Origin: Duganella sp. BJB476
GTDB lineage: Bacteria; Pseudomonadota; Gammaproteobacteria; Burkholderiales; Burkholderiaceae_D
Length of the DNA stretch: 64,000 nucleotides
Reading direction: 5' to 3'
NCBI RefSeq assembly: GCF_003416895.1
Contig: NZ_QVIO01000001.1
Location: 1,612,001 to 1,676,000, forward strand
In this document: positions 1 to 8,585 of the stretch, one piece after another
Numbering within the stretch: position 1 is the stretch's first letter
Layout of the letters: every line of letters begins with the position of its first letter
Translations under genes and position numbers: made by a program
Notes under the pieces: model-generated
Seen by the model: only the letters and a program-made list of their open reading frames with translations
Database searches by the model: none
What the model was told of the DNA's origin: nothing

Positions 1-1558
1 CCTGACGCAGCCCTCGGCCGAACTGACACTGACCTTGACGCAGCAAGGCAAGAGCCGCATCGTGACCGTGCCGGTGAATGCCAACGCGCCATACCATCCG
101 CTGGCCGCCGGCATGTGGGCCAGCTACCGCCTGCACGCGCTGGAGGCGGACTACGACCTGAAGCGCGGCGAAATCCGCCGCCTCGGCCAACGCTTCGGCA
201 TGCCCACGCGCGAGACTTCGCTGCTGGTGCTGGACCGGCTGGAGGACTACGTGCGCTATGAGATCGAGCCACCGCCAGCCTACAAGGAGGCCTACGCTCA
301 GCTCAAACAAAATCGCCTGGTATCGCAACGCCGCATCACCGTACAGCACACCGATCAGATTGTGCGCGAGTTTGAACAAAAGGTCGCGTGGTGGGAAAAG
401 AGCTATCCGAAATCGGGCTTGCCAAAGCTGGTCGACTTCAAGGCCACGGAAGAAGAGGCAGCCGACGCTGCGCCGGAGCCGATCAGGGCGGCACGCTCGG
501 CGTACGCGCCATCAGCGGCAGCGGCCGTGCAAATGGCGCCGCCACCGCCGACAGCTCTGGCATCGCCCACGCTGTCCTATGGCCGTGCCGATGCGCGCCG
601 CATGGAAGTCGCCGCCAAGCCAATGGCGGCGCCAGTCGGCGACACAATGAACGCCGGCATCCAGCTCAAGAAATGGTCACCCAACGAGCCGTATCGCGCT
701 CGCATGAAGGCGGCCAAGGCGGCCGACCTGTATGCGATCTACCTGGACGAAAAGCCGAACTACACCAACAGCAGCGCCTTCTTCCTGGACAGCGCCGACA
801 TGCTGCTCGAACAAGGCCAGCGTGACCTGGCGCTGCGGGTACTGTCAAACCTGGCGGAGATGGACCTGGAAAATCGCCAGGTCTTGCGTATCCTCGGCTA
901 CCGCCTGCTGCAAGCCGGTGAGTCGGCGCTGGCGATCCCGGTCTTCCAGCAGGTACTGAGGCTGGCCGAGGAAGAGCCGCAATCGTATCGCGACCTCGGC
1001 CTCGCCTACGCCGCAGCAGGCCAGGTGCAGCCCGCGATCGACCAGCTTGCGGAGGTGTTGAGCCGCCCGTGGGACGGTCGCTTCGCCGAGATCGAACTGG
1101 TGACGCTGGCGGAGCTCAACGCCATTATCGCCAAAGCCACCGTCAAGCCTGATACCAGCCGCATCGACCGTCGCCTGCTGCGCAACCTGCCGCTGGCCTT
1201 GCGGGCAGTGCTGACCTGGGACGCCGACAACACCGACATCGACTTGTGGGTTACCGATCCGAACGGGGAGAAATGCTACTACGCCAACCGCTACACCTAC
1301 CAGGGCGGCCGCATGTCGCGCGACTTCACCGGCGGCTACGGGCCGGAGGAATTTTCACTGCGGGTGGCCAAGCCGGGCAAGTACCGGGTGGAGGTCAACT
1401 CGTTCGGACATCGCCAGCAGATCGTCGCCGGCGCCACCACCGTGCAACTGCGCCTTAGCACCGGCTTCGGCACGCCGAAACAGCGCGACCAAATGGTGAC
1501 GCTGCGCCTGCGCGACACCGGCAGCACGGTACTGGTGGGAGAGTTTGACGTTAATTGA
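1..1558 (+). CDS. C-terminal part of a TPR/DUF2135 protein (probable VIT/vWA family)
   Basis: The reading frame is already open at the left edge, so this is a 5'-truncated gene with about 518 residues visible. The middle region (about residues 245-365) is helical and TPR-like (repeats around DSADMLLEQGQRDLALRVL and YRDLGLAYAAAGQVQPAIDQL). The last 115 residues match the DUF2135 (YfaP-type) domain, with the cue LTWDADNTDIDLWVTDPNG. Proteins with this C-terminus usually begin with VIT and von Willebrand A domains, which would lie outside the window; that part is inference. The stop TGA overlaps by 8 bp the stop of the convergent anti-sigma-like gene. The function of the family is not established. 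Confidence 0.75.
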   Translation, partial: LTQPSAELTLTLTQQGKSRIVTVPVNANAPYHPLAAGMWASYRLHALEADYDLKRGEIRRLGQRFGMPTRETSLLVLDRLEDYVRYEIEPPPAYKEAYAQLKQNRLVSQRRITVQHTDQIVREFEQKVAWWEKSYPKSGLPKLVDFKATEEEAADAAPEPIRAARSAYAPSAAAAVQMAPPPPTALASPTLSYGRADARRMEVAAKPMAAPVGDTMNAGIQLKKWSPNEPYRARMKAAKAADLYAIYLDEKPNYTNSSAFFLDSADMLLEQGQRDLALRVLSNLAEMDLENRQVLRILGYRLLQAGESALAIPVFQQVLRLAEEEPQSYRDLGLAYAAAGQVQPAIDQLAEVLSRPWDGRFAEIELVTLAELNAIIAKATVKPDTSRIDRRLLRNLPLALRAVLTWDADNTDIDLWVTDPNGEKCYYANRYTYQGGRMSRDFTGGYGPEEFSLRVAKPGKYRVEVNSFGHRQQIVAGATTVQLRLSTGFGTPKQRDQMVTLRLRDTGSTVLVGEFDVN

Positions 1559-2324
1559 TCGCGTCGAGTTGCAGCCGTAGTTCCAGCGGCACCTCGGCAT
1601 CAGGATAGCGCATGCGGAACTTCAGCCATTCCGCCTGCGCTTCTTTCGTTCGGCCAGCCTTTAGCATGTCGCTCATGCGCGCCAGCCAGGCCGGCGCGGA
1701 CAACACTTCAACTGCCGGCGCGCTGCGCATCATCACCGACGGCGCGGCGGAATAGCCCAGCACCTTCTGTTCGGATGCTGGCGTCGCATCGATGGCGCTA
1801 CCTGCAATGACGATGTCGGCGACCGGCGCCGGCTTTGCCGTCGGCCGAGCCACTGAGCGCTTCACCTGCGCCAACTTCGGCGCGGGCGGCGGCGGTGGCG
1901 CCGGTACGGTAGCGGATGGCGCCTCCGCCGCCGGGCTGGCGGCGGCGACTCGTGCATCCGGCGCTGCGGCTTCCCGCGAGACGACCTCCCGTTCAGCCAC
2001 CGGCGCGAACGCTTGCGGCATCAATCCGCGCACCATAAACAACGCCAGCACCACGCTGGCGGCAAGACCGAGGGGAACCCGCGCCCGCCGCAGATAGTGG
2101 CGCGCCGGCGGTGCCGCAGGTACGCCATCGAGCACCGCATCGTTGGCCGATGCACCCGGCACGGCGGCGGCGCCGAGATCGGACGCCGCGCGCGCAAGGA
2201 TGGCGGCGGACAAGGCCTTCGGCGGCTGCGGCTGTGGCAAGTCCCGCAGCTGACGCGCCAAATCCCCCTCGCCTTTGAGGAAGTCGTCGAACTCCGCGTC
2301 TTCAGTGTGATCGTGTGGATTCAT
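1551..2324 (-). CDS. Membrane-anchored anti-sigma-like protein
   Basis: 257 residues starting MNPHDHTEDAEF. The N-terminus is acidic and cytosolic-looking (about 1-95). One hydrophobic segment follows (LGLAASVVLALFMV), then an Ala/Pro-rich, low-complexity periplasmic stretch and a short helical C-terminus (WLARMSDMLKAGRTKEAQAEW). The start ATG overlaps the stop of the ECF sigma gene upstream (ATGA, 4 bp), so the two are translationally coupled. This is the usual place for an anti-sigma factor. I see no HxxxCxxC zinc anti-sigma motif, so the role rests on topology and position rather than on a recognised domain. Confidence 0.7.
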   Translation of the reverse strand: MNPHDHTEDAEFDDFLKGEGDLARQLRDLPQPQPPKALSAAILARAASDLGAAAVPGASANDAVLDGVPAAPPARHYLRRARVPLGLAASVVLALFMVRGLMPQAFAPVAEREVVSREAAAPDARVAAASPAAEAPSATVPAPPPPPAPKLAQVKRSVARPTAKPAPVADIVIAGSAIDATPASEQKVLGYSAAPSVMMRSAPAVEVLSAPAWLARMSDMLKAGRTKEAQAEWLKFRMRYPDAEVPLELRLQLDAIN

Positions 2325-2905
2325 GCTCTCGCCTCTACGGCCGCCGGCGCCAGTTCCTGCCGCAATTTGCGCATCGCGTAACGCAGGCGGCTCTTCACCG
2401 TCTCCACCGGCGCCGCCACCAACTCCGCGATTTCTTCCAGGCTCATGCTGTTGAACTGCTGTAGCACCAGCGCCTCGCGCTGGTCGACCGGCAGCAGCCG
2501 TATCATCGCATGCAAACGGCTGGTCTGCTGCTTGCGCTCCAGTTGGCCGTCGGGCGCGGGGCTGTCCTGTGCGGCATCTGCCACGTGATCGAACCAGTCG
2601 TCGTCGCCGCCGTCGCTGGCCAGCAGCACGCGTTCGTTCATGCGTATCAGGTCGATCAGGCGATTGCGGGCGATCTGGAAAAGATAGGTGCGGAAGCTGG
2701 CGCCAGGTTCGTAGCGCGCGCGGGCCTGGTGCAGATTGGCCCAGCTGTCCTGCATGATGTCGTTGACCCACTCCCGGCGCGGCGAACGCCATGCCAGGAA
2801 CAGGTACAAGCCCTGGCTGTGGCGCCGATACAGTTCCGCGAACGCCGCCAGATCGCCATCGCGATAGCTGAGCATGAGGACTTCATCGGATCGTGGCGCG
2901 GACAT
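2321..2905 (-). CDS. ECF-family RNA polymerase sigma factor
   Basis: 194 residues. Region 2 is clear (LYRRHSQGLYLFLAWRSPRR ... SFRTYLFQIARNRLIDLIR) and region 4 carries the helix-turn-helix (MSLEEIAELVAAPVETVKSR). Start MSAPRSDE was chosen because upstream in-frame codons lie in GC-rich sequence without sigma homology. The gene overlaps the downstream anti-sigma-like gene by 4 bp and probably controls it together with the neighbouring envelope genes; the target genes are inference. Length is typical of ECF factors. Confidence 0.88.
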   Translation of the reverse strand: MSAPRSDEVLMLSYRDGDLAAFAELYRRHSQGLYLFLAWRSPRREWVNDIMQDSWANLHQARARYEPGASFRTYLFQIARNRLIDLIRMNERVLLASDGGDDDWFDHVADAAQDSPAPDGQLERKQQTSRLHAMIRLLPVDQREALVLQQFNSMSLEEIAELVAAPVETVKSRLRYAMRKLRQELAPAAVEARA

Positions 2906-2982
2906 GACGTCATGATAACGCAGGGATCCGCCGACCGAAGCCCGTGTATTGTTACCAAATATTGCCGGTCCAGAAGATCCCG

Positions 2983-4845
2983 TCACATCGTCCAGGTGCG
3001 CAGTCCGATCCAACCGATCGAGCACGCGTAAGCGGCGATGGCGAGGATCCCGGCGGATGTCAGTCCGGCATGCCAGCGCGCCGGCCGGCCGGCGCGCTGG
3101 TTGGTCAACGCCAGCCAAAGTCCGGCTACCGCCAGCAGCGGGAACGCCACGCTGCACAGCAGAATCGGCACCGAAAGCATGCTCGGCGCGGCCAGCATCG
3201 CCATGGTCGCTATGCCTCCGCTGATGCCGAACAGGGGCAATATGAACGTGGCGCACAGGCAGCCGAAGGCCAGCAGCGGCACGATCCGCACCTTCCAGCC
3301 GCCCTTGGCTTGCAGCGTCTTCCGATAGGCGGCCACGCCCCAGACCGGCAAAGCCAAAACACCGAATACGCCGCCAAGCAAGGTCAGCGCAGCGACAATT
3401 GCGTAGCCGGCGATGCGCCAGGTAGCTTCGCGCTTGCGGTCGCCCAAGCCGCCGGACAGGACGTAGGTTTCTCCATCTTGCACCGCAAAGGCCAGGCTTG
3501 CCGCTTCCCGATCGGCGCGGCGGAAGGTGTGCTTGCCGGTCGGCAGGTAAGGCTTGCCGCTAACCCGCAGGCCGCCATCGACCAGGGTGACCCGCGACAT
3601 GCCCAACACTTCCGCATAAGGCCGCATCAAGTCCTTGGCCGGCGTCACATTGCGGTAGAAACCGGTCAGCGCTGCGAGTTCCGTCTGATCGACTGGGAAC
3701 AAAGGCGCTGGCGCAAACGCGTGCTTGCGGCTCAGGTAAGCCTGGATCAGGCCGGTAACCGGCGTCCGGAAGTCGACGCCCTCACCGCCATTTGCCAACA
3801 CCACGTAGCCACTGCCTTGCGCGGTGGAATAGCCGTAGACCGAGGTAAAGGAATCGATTTCACCGTTGTGGCCGCGAAAGCTCGCCCCGGTCTCACTCAG
3901 CGGGAAGTTGCCCAGGCCGTAGCCTGCGTCCAACCCTGCCCGCGCGGCCAGCGAGGATTCGCCGTGCTCGATGCGCTCGACTGCCTGCGGCGACAGGATC
4001 CGATGCCCATCGACGGTGCCCTTGCCGACAAAGAACAACACCAGGCGCGATAATTCCCGCACGCTGGTGGCCAGCGATCCGGACGGCGGCATGATGATGT
4101 GCTGGTACGGCGTCGGTGCGCCATCGGGCGCGTAGCTCTTGGCCAGCTTGGCGGCCAGTTCAGGCGTCAGCGTGAAATCGGCGCTGGCCATGCCCATCGG
4201 CCGCAGCACATGGTCGCGCTCGAAGGCCGCGAAATCCTGCCCTGCCACTTTTTCCAGCACATAACCCGCCACGGCCGGGCCGGCGTTCGCATAGACGGCA
4301 AACTGACCCGGCCGCCAACGGCTGACGTACTCCGGGCTGGCGAACTCGACGCCACGCCGCACCGACCAGTCGGGACCGTTCTGCAGCTCGACACGGGTAC
4401 TGATGTCAGGCCAGCCCGTCGTATGTTCGAGCAGGTGAACGAGGCGCACGGGGTCGCTTTGTTCCCATGGATTGTTGAAGCGGATTTCGGGCGCGAGGTC
4501 GGCCAGTCGGGCGTCCAGCTTCAATTTGCCACTGTCGACCAGCTGCATGATGCCGATGCTGGTGAAGCTCTTGGAGATCGAGGCTGCGCGAAAAATCGTA
4601 TCCGGCGTGACGCGTTCACCGCTGGCCTTGTCCGCTACGCCATACCCCTTGAGAAGGACAATCTTGCCGTCTTCCACCAGCGCCAGCGCGGCGCCTGGAA
4701 TGCCTCGCTGTACGAACATCTTTTCCAGGCGCTGGTCCAGCTCTGCCAATGTGGACGGCGCGGGCTCAGCGGCAATCGCCGCCGTACCGCTGGTCATCAC
4801 CAACAACAGCGCGCCGAGCAAACGGAAGGGTTTTAATGACGGCAT
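2983..4845 (-). CDS. Serine beta-lactamase-like hydrolase with C-terminal membrane domain
   Basis: 620 residues. A signal peptide (1-26, LLGALLLVMTSGTAAIAA) precedes a class C beta-lactamase/penicillin-binding-like domain with the SxxK motif SISK (Ser89, Lys92), a YAN motif (VYANAGPAVAGY) and HNG near residue 330 in place of KTG. About residues 480-620 contain roughly four hydrophobic segments, so the catalytic domain is tethered in the inner membrane and faces the periplasm. The start is supported by an AAAGGAG ribosome site 5 bp upstream. Such proteins act as peptidases or esterases; the substrate cannot be told from sequence. It follows the sigma/anti-sigma pair but is separated from it by 77 bp. 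Confidence 0.85.
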   Translation of the reverse strand: MPSLKPFRLLGALLLVMTSGTAAIAAEPAPSTLAELDQRLEKMFVQRGIPGAALALVEDGKIVLLKGYGVADKASGERVTPDTIFRAASISKSFTSIGIMQLVDSGKLKLDARLADLAPEIRFNNPWEQSDPVRLVHLLEHTTGWPDISTRVELQNGPDWSVRRGVEFASPEYVSRWRPGQFAVYANAGPAVAGYVLEKVAGQDFAAFERDHVLRPMGMASADFTLTPELAAKLAKSYAPDGAPTPYQHIIMPPSGSLATSVRELSRLVLFFVGKGTVDGHRILSPQAVERIEHGESSLAARAGLDAGYGLGNFPLSETGASFRGHNGEIDSFTSVYGYSTAQGSGYVVLANGGEGVDFRTPVTGLIQAYLSRKHAFAPAPLFPVDQTELAALTGFYRNVTPAKDLMRPYAEVLGMSRVTLVDGGLRVSGKPYLPTGKHTFRRADREAASLAFAVQDGETYVLSGGLGDRKREATWRIAGYAIVAALTLLGGVFGVLALPVWGVAAYRKTLQAKGGWKVRIVPLLAFGCLCATFILPLFGISGGIATMAMLAAPSMLSVPILLCSVAFPLLAVAGLWLALTNQRAGRPARWHAGLTSAGILAIAAYACSIGWIGLRTWTM

Positions 4846-4940
4846 CGGTGCTCCTTTGAGTGCGTTTAGTGTACTAGTGAAGTAACACAGTAATGCAATC
4901 ATAGAGCATCTTGGTTGAAATGCAAGTCAATTTTTAAGGG

Positions 4941-6335
4941 TTAGTAGATCTCGCGGCGCAGGCGTTGCATTTGCTGTTCGTGACGTTCCACCCAGCGGCG
5001 GGCGTCGTCCAGCTGACGCTCCAGTTGCCGGATATAGTCGATCAGATCGCGGCGTTCCTGCTCGCGGCGGGCGTCCTGCCTCCTGGTGTCGTCGTTGACC
5101 ACGCGGTCCTTGGCTTCCAGATTGGAGCGGATCTCGCGTTGCAGCCGGTCCAGCCGATGGCGGGCATCGTTCAGGCGCCCCGATATCTCGTTGGCGTCGT
5201 CGACCGCCTGGCGATATTTGGCCGCTGCCACTTCATAATCCTGCCCGCTGACATAGGCATGCTTTAACTGGTTGCGCAATTCACCGCGGCAGACCTCGAC
5301 CGCCATGCCGCTGTTGGTGCGGCCTCGCTCGAAGGCATTCTCCGGCATGCAGTATCTGGCGTTCTGCTCATCCCAAGCGGCCGTGTACAGGTCGCGTGTC
5401 GCGGCGATCACGAACACCCCGTTGCGGCCCGCGTTGGCGATGCGATCGTCCAGCATGAAGGGCTTGCCGTAGCCGTCATCGGCTCCGGTCTGGCGCCAAT
5501 AGTCGGTCAGGCGCGCTTCCCAGGCCTGGCGATATTCGGATTCGAAAATCTTCAGGCCCTTGGCGCGCGCCTCCTTGCTGCGCATGGCGAAGTCCTTGCC
5601 GCTGACGGCATCCTGTGTGCCGAGATTGCGCCAGTAGTTGACGATCTCGCCGTTCCACGCCGCGCGATAGGCTTCCTCCTGCACCTGCACGCCGGCGCTA
5701 CGGGCGTTGGATGCACGGTCACGGAAGGCGCTGTCCGGCGTGCCGTTGCGCGCATCAGTGTAGCCGGCGTCCTGCCAGAAGGTGCGGTTGCCGATCTGCC
5801 AGCCGTCGGTATATGCGGCTTCGTCGAAGCGCAGTTGCATGCCGGCGGCCCTGGCGCGTGCGGCATCCTTCTGGGCCGACAGCGGCTGGCCGTCGGTGCC
5901 CGAGCGCTTGCCCAGCCCTTTCCAATATTCGGAATTGCCGATCGCCCAACCGGCATCGTAGGCGGGACGGTTCAATGGCGTCTTGTGCTTGCGGACGTCG
6001 TCGCTGGCGGCGTGCGCGTCATACTGCGGCTGGAGTCCCTTGCCGCCATCCTGTTGGCCCAGCTGTGACCACAGGTCCCAGTTACCCTGCGCCCAGCCGG
6101 CGATGTATTGCGCCTCGGCGCCGATGGCTGCGGGTTTCTTGTCGTCGGAGTGATCGTCGCAGAAGTCCTTGCGCTCGGCGTAGTCGGACGGCTCGCCCTG
6201 CACGCCGTCCTTATGCCCGATGGCGGTCCAGTCGCCGACCTTGCAATCGGCGATGCGCTGCATGGTGGATTGGCAGCCGGCCAGCAGCAGCGGCAAGGCG
6301 AGGATCAGTGGTCGAAAACGGGTCAGATAGTTCAT
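4941..6335 (-). CDS. DUF2799-type repeat lipoprotein with coiled-coil tail
   Basis: 464 residues. A lipoprotein signal with lipobox LLAGC makes Cys21 the lipidated residue. Residues about 33-290 are six tandem units of 45-53 residues, each with the core W-x(2,3)-G-x2-(D/S)-x2-x-G (Trp at about 36, 89, 138, 187, 235 and 280). This fits the DUF2799 family, whose usual members carry far fewer units. Residues about 370-464 form a long charged coiled coil with many Arg and Glu. The protein probably sits on the inner face of the outer membrane or in the periplasm. Function unknown. Confidence 0.75.
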   Translation of the reverse strand: MNYLTRFRPLILALPLLLAGCQSTMQRIADCKVGDWTAIGHKDGVQGEPSDYAERKDFCDDHSDDKKPAAIGAEAQYIAGWAQGNWDLWSQLGQQDGGKGLQPQYDAHAASDDVRKHKTPLNRPAYDAGWAIGNSEYWKGLGKRSGTDGQPLSAQKDAARARAAGMQLRFDEAAYTDGWQIGNRTFWQDAGYTDARNGTPDSAFRDRASNARSAGVQVQEEAYRAAWNGEIVNYWRNLGTQDAVSGKDFAMRSKEARAKGLKIFESEYRQAWEARLTDYWRQTGADDGYGKPFMLDDRIANAGRNGVFVIAATRDLYTAAWDEQNARYCMPENAFERGRTNSGMAVEVCRGELRNQLKHAYVSGQDYEVAAAKYRQAVDDANEISGRLNDARHRLDRLQREIRSNLEAKDRVVNDDTRRQDARREQERRDLIDYIRQLERQLDDARRWVERHEQQMQRLRREIY

Positions 6336-6396
6336 GGCGGCTTATGAGAGTTTCAGCGGCCCGATTATATGGCATAAATAACAAAGAAAATATACG

Positions 6397-7773
6397 TCAC
6401 TCCCTTACGTCGGCAAAGCTCACGACCACTTGCAATCCCGGCCCGTCATCGCGATTCGCCAGCTGGATGCGTCCCTGGTTGCGTGCCGCTGCCCGTTCGG
6501 CGATGGCCAGGCCAAGTCCGCTGCCCGGCTGGTCCTGGTCAGGCAAGCGGAAGAAGCGCTCGAACACCTTGCGCTGCATCTCCGGCGCAATGCCCGGCCC
6601 CTGGTCGGCGACCGAGAGCACGATATGTTCATCCGCCTGGGCGACGGCCACCGTCACGCGGCCGCCTTCCGGCGAATACTTGACCGCGTTGCTGACCAGG
6701 TTATCGATCAGCGACGCCATGCTTTCCAGGTGCATGGCCAGCATGCAGCGTTCCGGCGCCTGCAATTCGATTTCGACATGGCGCGTGGCGGCGATCTGCC
6801 CGGCCAGCGCCAGCCGGTCCGCCACCAGTTCGACCAGGTCGCGCGGCATCAGGCTGGCATGATCGCGGTCACCGCCGGAGCGGGCCAATGCCAGCAGCTG
6901 GTGCACCGTGTGCGTGGCGCGCTGCACGCCGGTGCGCAGGCCCTGCCCCGCCTCTTCCACCCGCTGCGCCGTGCGTGTGGTGGTCAGCGTATCGGCGTTG
7001 ATCTGGATGATGGACAGCGGCGTCTTGAGCTCGTGCGCCGCGTCGACCAGGAATTCCTGCTCGCGCTCCAGCCTCTCGGTCAGCCGCTCCATCAGGCGAT
7101 TGACCGATCCGACCAGCGGCGACAGCTCCAGGTAGGGCGACGGCGCCAGCGGCGACAAGTCGGTGGCCGAGCGCTCCTCGATCTCGCCGACGATGGACTT
7201 CAACGGCCGCAGCCCGACGCGGATGATGAACCACGCCGGCAGCAGCAGGAACGGTACGCTGAACAGCAGCGGCGCAAAATAGTAGCCGATGCTCGACACC
7301 TGCAGCATCCACTCGCCGATCACCTCCGTCGCCATGCGCACGGTGACGCCGGTGGCGGGATCGTCTTCAACCGACACCACCCAGCCGTCCTTGAGCGGCT
7401 GCGCATGCGGGCCGGCGGCTGCGTCGGTGGGTGGCAGACCCGCATCGGGCGACGCGTAGACCAGCTGCCCGTGCCGCCATACCTGCGTTTGCAGCGCCGG
7501 GATGTACCAGCCCAGCTCCGTGTAGAGCGCGTAATGCAGCTGCTCCATCTTGCGCACCAGCGGCCGGACCTGCTCCGGCGGCCGCTCGCCGACGGTTTGC
7601 ATCAGCACGATGATGCGCAAGGCGCTGGCGCGCAGTTCGCGCTGCATGTCGCGCCGCTTGCTGGTGCGGGTTTCGTAGACGTCCAGCGCCAGATTCGCCA
7701 GCCAGATCAGCATCATCACCGAGATGAAGCCGAACAGCAGGCGCTTGAACAGCGAGCGATTGTGCATCGTCAT
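6397..7773 (-). CDS. Sensor histidine kinase of a PmrB/QseC-type two-component system
   Basis: 458 residues. TM1 lies at about 13-32, followed by a periplasmic sensor of about 130 residues and TM2 at about 163-185. A HAMP linker precedes a HisKA domain with phospho-acceptor His247 (DAAHELKTPLS). The HATPase domain shows the N box (LIDNLVSNAVKYSP) and G boxes (DQGPGIAP, GSGLGLAIAE). The ATG overlaps the stop of the response regulator by 4 bp (ATGA), so both are co-translated. It phosphorylates the regulator encoded just upstream; the signal is unknown. The adjacent TonB receptor operon is a plausible target. Confidence 0.9.
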   Translation of the reverse strand: MTMHNRSLFKRLLFGFISVMMLIWLANLALDVYETRTSKRRDMQRELRASALRIIVLMQTVGERPPEQVRPLVRKMEQLHYALYTELGWYIPALQTQVWRHGQLVYASPDAGLPPTDAAAGPHAQPLKDGWVVSVEDDPATGVTVRMATEVIGEWMLQVSSIGYYFAPLLFSVPFLLLPAWFIIRVGLRPLKSIVGEIEERSATDLSPLAPSPYLELSPLVGSVNRLMERLTERLEREQEFLVDAAHELKTPLSIIQINADTLTTTRTAQRVEEAGQGLRTGVQRATHTVHQLLALARSGGDRDHASLMPRDLVELVADRLALAGQIAATRHVEIELQAPERCMLAMHLESMASLIDNLVSNAVKYSPEGGRVTVAVAQADEHIVLSVADQGPGIAPEMQRKVFERFFRLPDQDQPGSGLGLAIAERAAARNQGRIQLANRDDGPGLQVVVSFADVRE

Positions 7774-8426
7774 TTGTCGACCACGTAGCCGACGCCGCGC
7801 ACGGTGCGGATATAGCCCTCGCCAATTTTCTGCCGCAGGTGCGACATGTGCACGTCCAGCGCCGCGCCTTCGCTGTGCGGCAGCGCGCGCGATTCCAGCT
7901 CGCGCCGGGTCAGCACGCGGTCCGGGTAGCGCATCAGCGCGTGCAGCAAGGCGAATTCGGTTTTCGACAGCACCACGTTGGCGCCGGCGCGGGTCAGCAG
8001 CATGCGTTTATCGTCCAGCACCAGGTCCTTGACCTTCCACACCGGTTCACCGGATTCGCTCCAGCCGGTGGCGCGCCGCATCACCGCGCGCAGCCGCGCC
8101 AACAGCTCCGTGACGACGAATGGCTTGACCAGGTAATCGTCGGCGCCGCGATCGAGGCCGTTCAAGCGGTCCTCCAGGCTGTCGCGCGCGGTGATGACCA
8201 GGATGGGCAGCGTGTGGCCGCCCGCCCGCAGTTCGCGCAGCACGTCGATGCCGTTCCCATCGGGCAGGCCGAGGTCCAGCAGCACGGCGTCGAACGGTTC
8301 GTTTTCCACCCAATGACGCGCGTCGCTGGCGCGGCGCACCCAGATCACTTCCTGTCCCGCATCCTGCAAGGCCGCTTGCAAGGCCTTGCCCAATTCCAGG
8401 TCGTCCTCGACCAGGCAAATCTTCAT
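7770..8426 (-). CDS. OmpR-family response regulator (PmrA/QseB type)
   Basis: 218 residues. The receiver domain has the acidic pocket EDD (7-9), phospho-acceptor Asp51 (LLDLGLPDG) and Lys in YLVKPF. The C-terminal winged helix contains LSKTEFALLHALMRYPDRVL and ends in IRTVRGVGYVVDK, typical of the PmrA/QseB/TctD branch. It is first in an operon with the kinase. It is transcribed away from the TonB receptor gene, and the 160-bp gap between them holds four hexamers at 11-bp spacing resembling PmrA/QseB half-sites. Confidence 0.92.
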   Translation of the reverse strand: MKICLVEDDLELGKALQAALQDAGQEVIWVRRASDARHWVENEPFDAVLLDLGLPDGNGIDVLRELRAGGHTLPILVITARDSLEDRLNGLDRGADDYLVKPFVVTELLARLRAVMRRATGWSESGEPVWKVKDLVLDDKRMLLTRAGANVVLSKTEFALLHALMRYPDRVLTRRELESRALPHSEGAALDVHMSHLRQKIGEGYIRTVRGVGYVVDK

Positions 8427-8501
8427 ATGTCGCCACCTTATTCGTGAAGCCCGTATCTACGCATCTTCTTGCCGGACTGTCAATCGCCTGCGCGCCACAA
8501 C

Positions 8502-8540
8502 GTTAGGAAAACCTTAAGGTTCCTTTTGGATAGCGTTAAG
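8502..8540. promoter_or_regulatory. Four 11-bp-phased half-sites, candidate response-regulator operator
   Basis: Hexamers GTTAGG (8502), CTTAAG (8513), TTTTGG (8524) and GTTAAG (8535) start exactly 11 bp apart. PmrA/QseB-type regulators are known to bind tandem YTTAAK half-sites with 5-bp spacers, which is the same geometry. The second hexamer is also the centre of the palindrome AACCTTAAGGTT. The site lies between the divergent response regulator and TonB receptor genes, 46-84 bp upstream of the receptor start. The phasing is seen; the binding is inferred. Confidence 0.5.
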
Positions 8541-8585
8541 GAAGACTAGGGACAATCTGCCCACACTTAAAACGAGGGAGACCAG

